Of a DNA stretch of 14,776 nucleotides, positions 1-5,618 are shown in pieces. Source of the stretch: CAYSBE01 sp964429245 (GTDB lineage Bacteria; Bacteroidota; Bacteroidia; UKL13-3); contig CAYSBE010000065.1 in assembly GCA_964429245.1 (NCBI GenBank), forward strand, positions 1 to 14,776, in the 5' to 3' direction. Each line of letters starts with the position of its first letter. Within the stretch, counting starts at the first letter, position 1. The translations under genes and the position numbers were made by a program. The notes beneath the pieces were generated by a model. That model saw only the letters and a list, made by a program, of their open reading frames with translations, was not told the origin of the DNA and ran no database searches.

Positions 1-1
1 A

Positions 2-64
2 GAACTAACCTATTTATATGCCGGTGGCACACCCTTTGCCATACACGAAAAAGAGGTAAATTGA
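2..64 (+). CDS. Possible C-terminal end of a gene that begins outside the window
   Basis: A reading frame open from the window edge ends at TGA (62-64) and encodes about 20 residues finishing in GGTPFAIHEKEVN. The amino-acid composition looks protein-like, and the following 62 bases up to the next gene look non-coding. The peptide is too short to assign. A link to the RHS-like remnant at 1019-1240 was considered because RHS cores have Tyr/Gly-rich strands of this kind, but that is only an inference. It could also be a chance open frame. Confidence 0.35.
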   Translation, partial: ELTYLYAGGTPFAIHEKEVN

Positions 65-126
65 GTAAGGTTGTTGAGATATCATACATTTTCTACACCA
101 TAAAACATTATCTTTAATTTTATTAT

Positions 127-669
127 ATGTATATTCGAAGTGTGAAAAAACAAATAAAAATACATCTTGATTTTCATATCGATAAGCTAACAGATTCTAT
201 AAAAAATACCATATCAGGAGACAGTTTTCAAACAGAAGTACTTAGGCTTACAAAAACTGATTTACGGCAGTTGACAAAGAAAAATGGATGGAATTTTAAC
301 TGGGCAAAAGAATTAAGAGATAACTCAAAAGAAGTTTATAAACTCACCATTGTAAACAACCCTAACGTCATTCAAGGTCTTATTTGTTTAATTTTAAAGA
401 ATGATCATGTATATATTGAACTTCTGGAGAATGCCCCATTTAACTTAGGCAAAAATAAACTGTATGAAGGCGTTCCAGGCAACCTTGTAGCCTACGCTTG
501 TAAAGTGGCATTTCAAAATGGATTTGAAGGTTTTGTTTCGTTTACTTCAAAAACAAAACTTATTGAGCATTATGAAAAAACACTAGGGGCATACCATTTC
601 GGTAATCATTTGATGATTATTCAAACACATGCAGCACAAAAACTAGTTGACAAGTATTTTAAATCATAA
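127..669 (+). CDS. GNAT-fold acetyltransferase-like protein, first gene of a two-gene cassette
   Basis: The 180-residue protein resembles a compact GNAT (acyl-CoA N-acyltransferase) family found in Bacteroidota. The core runs from about residue 70 (KLTIVNN, GLICLIL) through the strand DHVYIELLENAPF and the segment YEGVPGNLVAYACKVAF (about 113-129), which takes the place of the acetyl-CoA loop and helix. It ends with the GNAT-like IEHYEKTLGAYHFGNH (about 146-161). A classical Q/RxxGxG/A acetyl-CoA loop is not obvious, so activity is uncertain. The N-terminal 40 residues are basic. The stop lies 4 bases before the ATG of a 60-residue lysine-rich protein, so the two are probably co-transcribed. 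That layout is reminiscent of GNAT toxin-antitoxin pairs, but no member known to me has this partner. Family recognition is moderate; function is inferred. Confidence 0.75.
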   Translation: MYIRSVKKQIKIHLDFHIDKLTDSIKNTISGDSFQTEVLRLTKTDLRQLTKKNGWNFNWAKELRDNSKEVYKLTIVNNPNVIQGLICLILKNDHVYIELLENAPFNLGKNKLYEGVPGNLVAYACKVAFQNGFEGFVSFTSKTKLIEHYEKTLGAYHFGNHLMIIQTHAAQKLVDKYFKS

Positions 670-673
670 AAAT

Positions 674-856
674 ATGGCACATATAAAAGAACTTGATGGT
701 ATCGACTTTATTATAAAGAGCAAGCCGCTTACAAAAGATGAAGAAATAGCAATAAGTGCTTTCATAAAGGCATATAAAGCTAAACAGATTAAGAAGAAAC
801 CCATAGTAAAAGTAAATAGAATGCGGGGTATAAACAAAAAGAAAGTGAATGCTTAG
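674..856 (+). CDS. Small lysine-rich protein paired with the GNAT-like gene
   Basis: This 60-residue protein starts at the ATG at 674. A TTG further upstream, inside the GNAT gene, would add nine unlikely residues. It has a short N-terminal segment (AHIKELDGIDFIIKSKPLT), a predicted helix (DEEIAISAFIKAYKAKQ, about 25-41) and a very basic tail rich in Lys and Arg. Similar small proteins are, from memory, found beside this kind of GNAT protein in Bacteroidota. No domain is recognised. A role as antitoxin or as a nucleic-acid- or ribosome-binding partner is possible but unproven. The 4-bp spacing from the upstream stop suggests coupled translation. Confidence 0.65.
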   Translation: MAHIKELDGIDFIIKSKPLTKDEEIAISAFIKAYKAKQIKKKPIVKVNRMRGINKKKVNA

Positions 857-951
857 TTTATGGATTTGTGTGGTACAGTTGTCCGTGAAAGTGACTACTT
901 TTACCCATGTTATGTCTTTTTAGTTGCAATCCAAAACCACATAATCCACGC

Positions 952-977
952 TGCCGTGCGACTCCTGTCGCGTGGTG
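952..977. repeat. GC-rich hairpin of the TCGCGTGGT repeat family, copy 1
   Basis: Bases 952-962 pair with 967-977 over eleven consecutive positions around a TCCT loop. Four of the pairs are G-T (G-U in RNA) wobbles. The right arm contains TCGCGTGGT, which also ends the hairpins at 2680-2704 and 3562-3600. An alternative perfect pairing, CCACGC (946-951) with GCGTGG (970-975), competes with it. Confidence 0.6.
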
Positions 978-1018
978 TAGGAAATTAACCAAATTTAAGT
1001 TGTTTCAAATAAACCGAT

Positions 1019-1240
1019 GAACACACTTACACATATAACACCTTAGGCAAACCGGCCGAGCTTAATCAACAAAATCTAAAATACACCATAGCATATGGCT
1101 TGGGCGAGCAGCGCATACATACCAAGCTATAAGAAAACACCAATTTGCAATATGAAACCTTTTAAATAAATTCGGCCAACATGGAAGTGCACAGCAATAG
1201 AGTATATATTTATCGTTATACAAGCAACACTAATTGTTAC
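1019..1240 (+). pseudogene. Decayed RHS/YD-repeat core fragment
   Basis: One frame reads YTYNTLGKPAELNQQNLKYT, then AYGLGEQRIHTKL, a TAA stop, ENTNLQYETF, a second TAA, and NMEVHSNRVYIYRYTSNTN. The order (Y-x-Y-N-x-L-G, YGLxEQRI, Y-E-N, a NMEV segment, YIYRY) matches the conserved core of RHS/YD-repeat proteins as I know them. Both stops occur where Tyr would be expected in such a protein. There is no start codon or matching upstream part, and the continuation is lost, so it is read as a dead fragment. The assignment rests on motif memory alone. Confidence 0.45.
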
Positions 1241-1293
1241 CGTAAGTTCCTTCACCCAATTGAACCTATAATACAAACATTAATCAATCGAAT

Positions 1294-1938
1294 ATGGAAA
1301 AAACATTTTTACTAATTTTAATTGTTGCCTTTTCAAAAAATCTTAATGGACAAATATCAAAAAAACAGTTGATTATTGGAGGGGTATTGAGCGGTAATTA
1401 CTCATCAACAGATCAATTTTATCAAGAACTAGATCGGACTTTGAGAAGCGAAAAACAATATACACTTCATATTCCTGTTGGCTTGGGTTATTTTTTTATG
1501 AATAAATGGGCAGTGGGTATTCAGTGCAACTACCTGCGTAACCAAAGAGAAATAGTTTATGTTTTAGATCCAGATATAGTAAATTATAAAGGAATGATTA
1601 AGGAAGAATACAATCAATTTGGACTTGGTGTTTTTACCCGGTTTTATGTCTTACCCCAAAAGAATTCATTTAATATTTATTTATCGACAGGATATTCCTA
1701 TCCAAAATTAACATACAATATTGAAGGTGTTGATTATTATAATAATGAGAGTAGCAGCTACCGATTGCACCAGTTTAATTTTAGCATTGCACCAGTTTAT
1801 TTCATCAATAACCGCATTGCCATAGAATTTGTTATGTCTTACATCAATGAATCGGGCAAATATCGTGGATACATAAATTCCAACACATTTCTATTGGGCA
1901 TTGGTTTGCAAGGACATTTTGGAAATCCTAAGCCTTAA
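1294..1938 (+). CDS. Outer-membrane beta-barrel protein, tandem paralog 1
   Basis: The 214-residue protein has an N-terminal signal peptide (MEKTFLLILIVAFSKNLNGQ, cleavage likely near residue 20), then alternating hydrophobic strands rich in Tyr, Phe and Gly, as in small Bacteroidota outer-membrane barrels (PorT/OmpW-like folds). Strands include TLHIPVGLGYFFMNKWAVG, FGLGVFTRFYVLP, FNIYLSTGYSY, FSIAPVYFINN and a closing FLLGIGLQGHF. It shares many positions with the next gene (GYF..NK.AVG.Q; F.R.Y..P..N.FNI; PVYFIN), so the two arose by duplication. It probably inserts in the outer membrane. No substrate or enzyme activity can be read from the sequence. The ATG at 1294 gives a proper signal peptide. 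Confidence 0.8.
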   Translation: MEKTFLLILIVAFSKNLNGQISKKQLIIGGVLSGNYSSTDQFYQELDRTLRSEKQYTLHIPVGLGYFFMNKWAVGIQCNYLRNQREIVYVLDPDIVNYKGMIKEEYNQFGLGVFTRFYVLPQKNSFNIYLSTGYSYPKLTYNIEGVDYYNNESSSYRLHQFNFSIAPVYFINNRIAIEFVMSYINESGKYRGYINSNTFLLGIGLQGHFGNPKP

Positions 1939-1987
1939 TTAATTTTTTAAAGTATACCCATTAACTATAATACTACAAACAAAAAAT

Positions 1988-2578
1988 ATGTACTCAAAAT
2001 CAATGATGTGGCTCATAATGGCAGCTATATTTCCGCTAAAAAGTTTTTCGCAAATATTAAAAAATCAATGGGTATTCAATGGTGCTATCGGTGCACAGTA
2101 TAATAAAAACAGCGATGTGTTTGAAATCAATACTCCTATTGGCGTAGGCTATTTCATTTTCAACAAATGTGCAGTTGGATTACAAGCATTTTATGGATAT
2201 CGTAAAGGTTACACCTACAATTTTGGCTATGATTATAGCTTAGGTGTTATTCCATTTCCATATTCTAAAAAGAGCAATCAATATGCATTATCGCTCTTTA
2301 GCAGATATTATATAATGCCGGCATCCAATAAGTTCAATATTTTTATTGAAGGAGCATACGGTTATGGTAAGAATATTATAGATTCTGATATATTAATTTT
2401 AGATGAAACAATTAATATAACTGTATTTAGTGCTACAATTTCACCTGTTTATTTTATCAACAAGCATATTTCAGTAGATCTCAGGTTCAGTTATGGAAAT
2501 CAAAAATACAGAGGCAACTCAAATTATGAAACACAATCATTATTGTATGGAATAGGCTTTCAATATTACCTGAAATAG
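1988..2578 (+). CDS. Outer-membrane beta-barrel protein, tandem paralog 2
   Basis: The 196-residue protein begins 49 bases after the preceding paralog. It has a signal peptide (about residues 1-22, ending KSFSQ) and the same barrel pattern: INTPIGVGYFIFNKCAVGLQ, LSLFSRYYIMPASNKFNIF, GAYGYG, SPVYFINKHISVDLRFSYG and a terminal YGIGFQYYL with an aromatic near the end, typical for barrels handled by the Bam machinery. Paralogy with the upstream gene spans most of the length but the loops differ. The ATG at 1988 is used; internal Met6 and Met7 are possible starts that keep most of the signal sequence. Its role beyond being an outer-membrane barrel is unknown. Confidence 0.8.
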   Translation: MYSKSMMWLIMAAIFPLKSFSQILKNQWVFNGAIGAQYNKNSDVFEINTPIGVGYFIFNKCAVGLQAFYGYRKGYTYNFGYDYSLGVIPFPYSKKSNQYALSLFSRYYIMPASNKFNIFIEGAYGYGKNIIDSDILILDETINITVFSATISPVYFINKHISVDLRFSYGNQKYRGNSNYETQSLLYGIGFQYYLK

Positions 2579-2616
2579 TTTGATTAACTTGTCGTTCCCG
2601 ATTTGTCAATACCCCC

Positions 2617-2645
2617 CGCTTCCGCGTGTCCCGATATCTACCGAA
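2617..2645. repeat. CGCTTNCGCG element, copy a
   Basis: The stretch starts CGCTTCCGCGTG and continues CCGATATCTA. It aligns without gaps to 3558-3586, mostly with transition differences. CGCTTNCGCG also occurs at 9997-10006. It forms a short hairpin with a four-base TTNC loop and lies about 35 bases before the hairpin at 2680-2704, as the related element lies just before the copy-3 right arm. Confidence 0.45.
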
Positions 2646-2679
2646 ATGAAGTTCAGCGAAGCTAATCCTTTCCCCTCGC

Positions 2680-2704
2680 TACCGCGCGATTGCATCGCGT
2701 GGTA
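2680..2704. repeat. GC-rich hairpin of the TCGCGTGGT repeat family, copy 2
   Basis: TACCGCGCGAT (2680-2690) pairs with ATCGCGTGGTA (2694-2704) across a TGC loop over all eleven positions, one of them a G-T wobble. No T-tract follows, so it is not a typical intrinsic terminator. It lies about 100 bases after the second beta-barrel gene. Confidence 0.65.
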
Positions 2705-2851
2705 ACTAGTATAGTATTAAGAAACAAATACAATCATTTATACATGATACTTCTTCATGACACAAAACGAAGATTAGCTTTTATAAGCAGCAAAACATTT
2801 CTGTTGCCGTGAGATATTTTATGTATCATTGTTTAGGCAATAAAAATACAT

Positions 2852-3035
2852 ATGCATTTTATAGACAATCTACTTGAGGTCAAAAAACCACGCGAAATAT
2901 TGGCGCGGCTGCAGAGGGGAACAAAACCTTAGAACCATTAAACAAGAACATTGGCAGTTAATTATAGAGAAGGCCTTGGAAGATTATATTAAGCGTTTAA
3001 AAGTGCCTGCAGATGCAGTAAGATCAAACAATTAA
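2852..3035 (+). pseudogene. Small frameshifted ORF
   Basis: An ATG at 2852 opens 26 codons (MHFIDNLLEVKKPREILARL onward) that stop at 2930-2932. A second frame, overlapping from about 2913, continues as NLRTIKQEHWQLIIEKALED and YIKRLKVPADAVRSNN to TAA at 3033-3035. Both halves look like real soluble helical protein, and a single-base slip near the GAGGGGAACAAAACC run (2914-2928) would join them into one protein of about 60 residues. No family is recognised. It may be a decayed gene, a sequencing error or a chance pair of frames. Confidence 0.35.
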
Positions 3036-3044
3036 ATAAAATAT

Positions 3045-3512
3045 ATGCAAACAAATCAACTTATGCTGATTTTATGTTTAGCACTGCTGCACTTATGCAG
3101 CTTTACAAGTAAAGCGCAAGATACACTTGTACTAATTACTGGATATACCGTTAGCGCAATGGATATCAATGGCAAAGAGTTTAGCGTAGATGAATTGCTA
3201 ATTACTGCCGGACAAAACGATCTTGAAGAAGCAAAGAAATATTTTGGCAAAGCAAGTGGAATTGAGTTGGCATCGTTTACAGTTGGTTTGGTTAGCGGTG
3301 CATTTGCAGGATATGCTGTTTATGGGTTAATTGTGGGTGATGATGTAAATACAAACGCGATATTATTGGCTGCTGGTGTGGGTATCTTTGCAATAGATTT
3401 ATTTTATTTACACAAGCGCTATAACCTTAATTTTACTAAAGGTGTAATTGCATATAATGAAGCCATGTATCAAAAACGATTGCGTGCCAAAGTGGTAACA
3501 GAAACTGAATAA
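3045..3512 (+). CDS. Exported protein with two membrane segments, function unknown
   Basis: The 155-residue protein has a signal peptide (hydrophobic LMLILCLALLHLCSF, cleavage near SKAQ-DT, residue 25). A mature part follows with two hydrophobic Gly/Ala-rich segments, about residues 74-97 (ELASFTVGLVSGAFAGYAVY) and 103-121 (TNAILLAAGVGIFAIDLFYL), and a basic C-terminal tail ending AYNEAMYQKRLRAK. The arrangement of a short strand-like domain (TLVLITGYTVSAMDINGKEF), a central helix (DLEEAKKYFGKAS) and a Gly-rich hairpin resembles small exported Bacteroidota proteins often annotated only as hypothetical. It is probably located in the periplasm or an envelope membrane. No catalytic motif is visible. 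The ATG at 3045 is preceded by an A/T-rich leader. Confidence 0.7.
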   Translation: MQTNQLMLILCLALLHLCSFTSKAQDTLVLITGYTVSAMDINGKEFSVDELLITAGQNDLEEAKKYFGKASGIELASFTVGLVSGAFAGYAVYGLIVGDDVNTNAILLAAGVGIFAIDLFYLHKRYNLNFTKGVIAYNEAMYQKRLRAKVVTETE

Positions 3513-3557
3513 TATGAGAGCATACCAATTCCAAAGGGATGAAATGATTCTAAACTC

Positions 3558-3600
3558 CGCTTACGCGGGTTCTGATAGCTATTGGGACCCTCGCGTGGTA
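3558..3600. repeat. CGCTTNCGCG / TCGCGTGGT hairpin element, copy 3
   Basis: GGGTTCTGAT (3567-3576) pairs with ATTGGGACCC (3581-3590) around an AGCT loop. All ten positions pair, three of them as G-T wobbles. The outer TACGC (3562-3566) can pair with parts of TCGCGTGGTA (3591-3600). The left side matches the element at 2617-2645 and the right end matches the right arms of the hairpins at 952-977 and 2680-2704. Confidence 0.55.
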
Positions 3601-3611
3601 AACTAACTTCT

Positions 3612-3672
3612 CGAGTCAGAGGGGAAGTGGAATCACAATACATTCTCAAAATCTCGAATTTCGTCCTCTCTA
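3612..3672. repeat. 61-bp direct repeat, left copy
   Basis: It starts with CGAGTCAGAGGGGAA, identical to 4356-4370. The first 42 bases align to 4356-4397 without gaps (35 of 42 identical, including a shared TCTCAAAATC), and the match ends with a shared TCTCTA after a one-base offset. The other copy lies beyond the lipoprotein gene. Confidence 0.75.
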
Positions 3673-3790
3673 TTTTTTATATTGAATCAATTTAAAAAAT
3701 GTCAACAGACTATGATATAGCTGTTATTTACATGTAAATATTATTGTTTCTGCGGTTTATGCCCGTATATTGTATTATAATTTAATAATT

Positions 3791-4297
3791 ATGTTATCCG
3801 CCAAAACCTATATCCACATTTTTAGCGTCTTAATTTTGTTGCAGACAATACCATCCTGCACTACTAAAAAACCGTCTGCTAAAGACAACTCTCAAAAGAT
3901 GATTGCCCGTATGGAAGTGAAAGAACCGATTGAAGGAGTATGTGACCAACAAAACGTATTGGTACTGATGTCATTTTTTGGTGCGTACCAAGTAGAAGCA
4001 AAATCTCCCCTGACTAAGGCGCAGATTACCCAGGAACTTCAGGAAAAAGTTGATTTCTTGAAAAACAAATCCGACTACAATGACAAAGGCATGGTAAATC
4101 TGATAATAAACTGCAAGGGAGATTTGGTGCAATGTAAAATTGATAACAAAACAAAAAGTTCCGAACTGGACAGCCAGATTGTTGCAGTATTCTCAGGTCT
4201 CAAAAAATGGACTCCCGGAACCTATTCCGGTAAGCCAGTCGATTCTGTTTTGTTGTACAGCTTTGTTATTGAAAACGGCAAAATAAAGCTGAACTGA
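3791..4297 (+). CDS. Lipoprotein with a TonB C-terminal-like domain
   Basis: The start is placed at the ATG at 3791; a TTG at 3770 would add an unlikely MYYNLII. From 3791 the protein has 168 residues and a lipoprotein signal (MLSAKTYIHIFSVLILLQ) with lipobox TIPSC, lipidated Cys at about residue 23. After a polar linker come helices (LTKAQITQELQEKVDFL). Then comes a C-terminal domain of about 70 residues: a first strand KGMVNLIINCKGDLVQCKID, a helix SSELDSQIVAVFSGLKKW, then TPGTYSGKPVDSVLLYSFVI. The G-x-V start, helix with Leu/Val repeats, W-TPG and GKPV match the TonB C-terminal fold known from energy transducers. There is no transmembrane TonB anchor or Pro-rich linker, so it is probably a lipid-anchored envelope protein and not a classical TonB. 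It lies between two 61-bp direct repeats. Confidence 0.75.
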   Translation: MLSAKTYIHIFSVLILLQTIPSCTTKKPSAKDNSQKMIARMEVKEPIEGVCDQQNVLVLMSFFGAYQVEAKSPLTKAQITQELQEKVDFLKNKSDYNDKGMVNLIINCKGDLVQCKIDNKTKSSELDSQIVAVFSGLKKWTPGTYSGKPVDSVLLYSFVIENGKIKLN

Positions 4298-4508
4298 TTA
4301 CGTACTTATTGCATCAAGCACATCTGTCAGTACCATACGTGATAAGATAAATTCGCGAGTCAGAGGGGAAATTAAATTACAAAACTGTCTCAAAATCCTG
4401 TACTCAATCTCTCTAATCCCCTTCACTGGTCAAACAAAAGGCGTGATTCATTCCTTCATTATTTCACTTGTCTAGCCGAAGGCAGGATTCCTTCATTCCT
4501 CATCCGCC
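4298..4508. other. Intergenic region with repeats
   Basis: It contains the second 61-bp repeat copy (4356-4415) and then short imperfect ATTCCTTCATT repeats (about 4445-4500) before the convergent minus-strand gene. No terminator-like stem with a T-tract is seen. Confidence 0.5.
4356..4415. repeat. 61-bp direct repeat, right copy
   Basis: Same orientation as 3612-3672, with CGAGTCAGAGGGGAA and TCTCAAAATC at identical spacing (32 bases between their starts). It lies 59 bases after the lipoprotein stop. Confidence 0.75.
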
Positions 4509-4916
4509 TCACGGTTGCTCCTGGTAATCTGGTTTTTCATCATCGGGGTTGGCATTCATCTCATGGCGTTCTCCCTTTTCATTCAAATCTTCCAGCGTCC
4601 AGCTATCGGTAGTGGTTGTTAGCAGCCAGCTGTTGCCCGATTTGCGAAATACCTGAACAGAAAGACCGAAAGTATCCAGAAACAAATCTTCCAGTTCTGA
4701 AATTTTCATATTGCCTTTGATGGTAAGCGTACCGCGGGTATCGGCTTTTCGTATGTTTTTAATCAGCACACCCGAATCGTACATGTCTTCGGCTCGGTAT
4801 TGCTCATCACTGTCGAAGGTTTTGCTGAAAAAGTTTATTTTTAAGTAAGGGTAGCGGCTACGAAATGACTGTTGTATTTCGCCCACGGTTAGTTGTTCAT
4901 CAATGTATAATTCCAT
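4509..4916 (-). CDS. Conserved Bacteroidota protein of unknown function
   Basis: The 135-residue acidic soluble protein starts MELYIDEQLTVGEIQQSF, has RYPYLKINFFSK (about 20-31), and then a conserved-looking core TRGTLTIKGNMKISELEDLF and FGLSVQVFRKSGNSWLLTT with TDSWTLEDLNEKG. I recognise this as a common small Bacteroidota protein type (ELxI..xxxxxIQ.xF...FPYLKIEFF; SGNxWLxTTxTDxWTLExQNExG), but no function is known to me. There is no signal peptide or membrane segment, so it is cytoplasmic. The C-terminus is a low-complexity acidic and Gln/Pro tail. It is divergently transcribed from the coiled-coil gene at 5055 with a 138-bp shared upstream region. Confidence 0.75.
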   Translation of the reverse strand: MELYIDEQLTVGEIQQSFRSRYPYLKINFFSKTFDSDEQYRAEDMYDSGVLIKNIRKADTRGTLTIKGNMKISELEDLFLDTFGLSVQVFRKSGNSWLLTTTTDSWTLEDLNEKGERHEMNANPDDEKPDYQEQP

Positions 4917-5021
4917 ATGTTTAATATATAGGGTAAAGATACCCTGTATGAGTTGCCAATAAAATGATATAAATCAGTTGAGTTAATGATTATTGTCAGC
5001 ATACAAATTGCATGTCAAGGA

Positions 5022-5029
5022 TATATTTG
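5022..5029 (+). promoter_or_regulatory. Bacteroidota -7 promoter box
   Basis: TATATTTG matches the Bacteroidota -7 consensus TAnnTTTG exactly and lies 25 bases before the ATG at 5055. A TTG-type -33 box at the ideal spacing is not evident. Confidence 0.45.
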
Positions 5030-5054
5030 CCCAATACATTAATAGGATAATAAT

Positions 5055-5438
5055 ATGAAAGCAAACGAAATGAAAATGCCTGAGTTGCATAAACTGCACA
5101 ATGAATGGATTAGTAAACTAAATTTTTATAAAGACGAATTGACTTCGTTGCAAAAACGCAATGAAGAGATAGCATCAAAGTATAATACATCACAAGTATT
5201 AGCAAATGTTGAACATTTCCAAAATCAGTTTATCATTCAGCGCAACGAAATGGATATTTTGGCGCATGACATTAAGATAGAAGAGCAGGAATTGCAGAAA
5301 AACTTCAACGACAACCCAACTGCTTGGGATCACCGCAAAACTGAGCATGGTAATATTCAAGAACGCATGGATGCGTTTGAAAAAATATTTAACGATATGC
5401 ATGCCGAATTGAAAGCGTTTGCTGCAAAATACATGTAA
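5055..5438 (+). CDS. Small coiled-coil protein of unknown function
   Basis: The 127-residue cytoplasmic protein is predicted almost entirely helical, with heptad-like leucine/isoleucine spacing (ELHKLHNEWISKLNFYKDEL, LQKRNEEIASKY, IQRNEMDILAHDIKIEEQEL, IQERMDAFEKIFNDMHAELK). It has no signal peptide, Cys or recognised catalytic motif. Similar short coiled-coil proteins occur in Bacteroidota genomes as hypothetical proteins. It seems to be a monocistronic unit, with an exact TAnnTTTG box 25 bases upstream and a strong intrinsic terminator 25 bases downstream. It may form a structural or adaptor oligomer, but that is inference. Confidence 0.75.
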   Translation: MKANEMKMPELHKLHNEWISKLNFYKDELTSLQKRNEEIASKYNTSQVLANVEHFQNQFIIQRNEMDILAHDIKIEEQELQKNFNDNPTAWDHRKTEHGNIQERMDAFEKIFNDMHAELKAFAAKYM

Positions 5439-5462
5439 TCCGGTTTTCCGTTTTAAGGTATC

Positions 5463-5501
5463 AACCCCTTGCATTGCTACGTGGCAATCAGGGGGTTTTT
5501 T
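5463..5501 (+). terminator. Rho-independent terminator after the coiled-coil gene
   Basis: AACCCC (5463-5468) pairs with GGGGTT (5492-5497), supported by an inner ATTGC/GCAAT stem (5473-5477 with 5484-5488) around a short loop. A run of Ts follows (5496-5501). It ends the transcript of the gene at 5055-5438. Confidence 0.8.
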
Positions 5502-5618
5502 ACTTGTATGAAGCGCAAATATTATGCATATAATTTTCATCATTTTCATAGTCAGCTAGTTTCAATAATAATTTGCTTCGTTATTCTAAGGGCATTTGCG
5601 TAAAATTGCCCCTTCGCT

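Larger units (their letters stand above)
857..1293. other. Intergenic region with a hairpin and decayed coding remnant
   Basis: No intact gene is seen in these 437 bases. They hold a GC-rich hairpin (952-977) and a stretch at 1019-1240 that reads like a decayed RHS repeat protein. The last 50 bases before the beta-barrel gene are AT-rich. No convincing TAnnTTTG promoter was found there. Confidence 0.7.
2579..3044. other. Intergenic region with repeat elements and a broken small ORF
   Basis: These 466 bases have no intact gene. A CGCTTCCGCG element (2617-2645) and a strong hairpin (2680-2704) occupy the first part. A small reading frame interrupted by a frameshift (2852-3035) fills the end. 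The AT-rich middle (2705-2850) shows nothing recognisable. Confidence 0.7.
3513..3790. other. Intergenic region with repeats
   Basis: These 278 bases hold a long hairpin element (3558-3600) and the first copy of a 61-bp direct repeat (3612-3672). The last 110 bases are AT-rich leader sequence for the lipoprotein gene, without a clear promoter. Confidence 0.6.

Noticed and set aside
952..977. Hairpin as an intrinsic terminator
   Set aside because: No T-tract follows on either strand and the sequence is shared with two other intergenic sites, so a repeat is more likely.
3056..3250. Minus-strand open frame of 64 codons
   Set aside because: It lies fully inside the exported-protein gene at 3045-3512, has Ser/Leu-rich composition typical of antisense frames, and no start signals.
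5199..5549. Minus-strand open frame of 116 codons
   Set aside because: Antisense to the coiled-coil gene and its terminator; the composition is unlike a real protein.
5572..5598. TTTG pair upstream of the E1 gene as a promoter
   Set aside because: The downstream box reads GGCATTTG, which lacks the TA of TAnnTTTG, and the spacing is too short.
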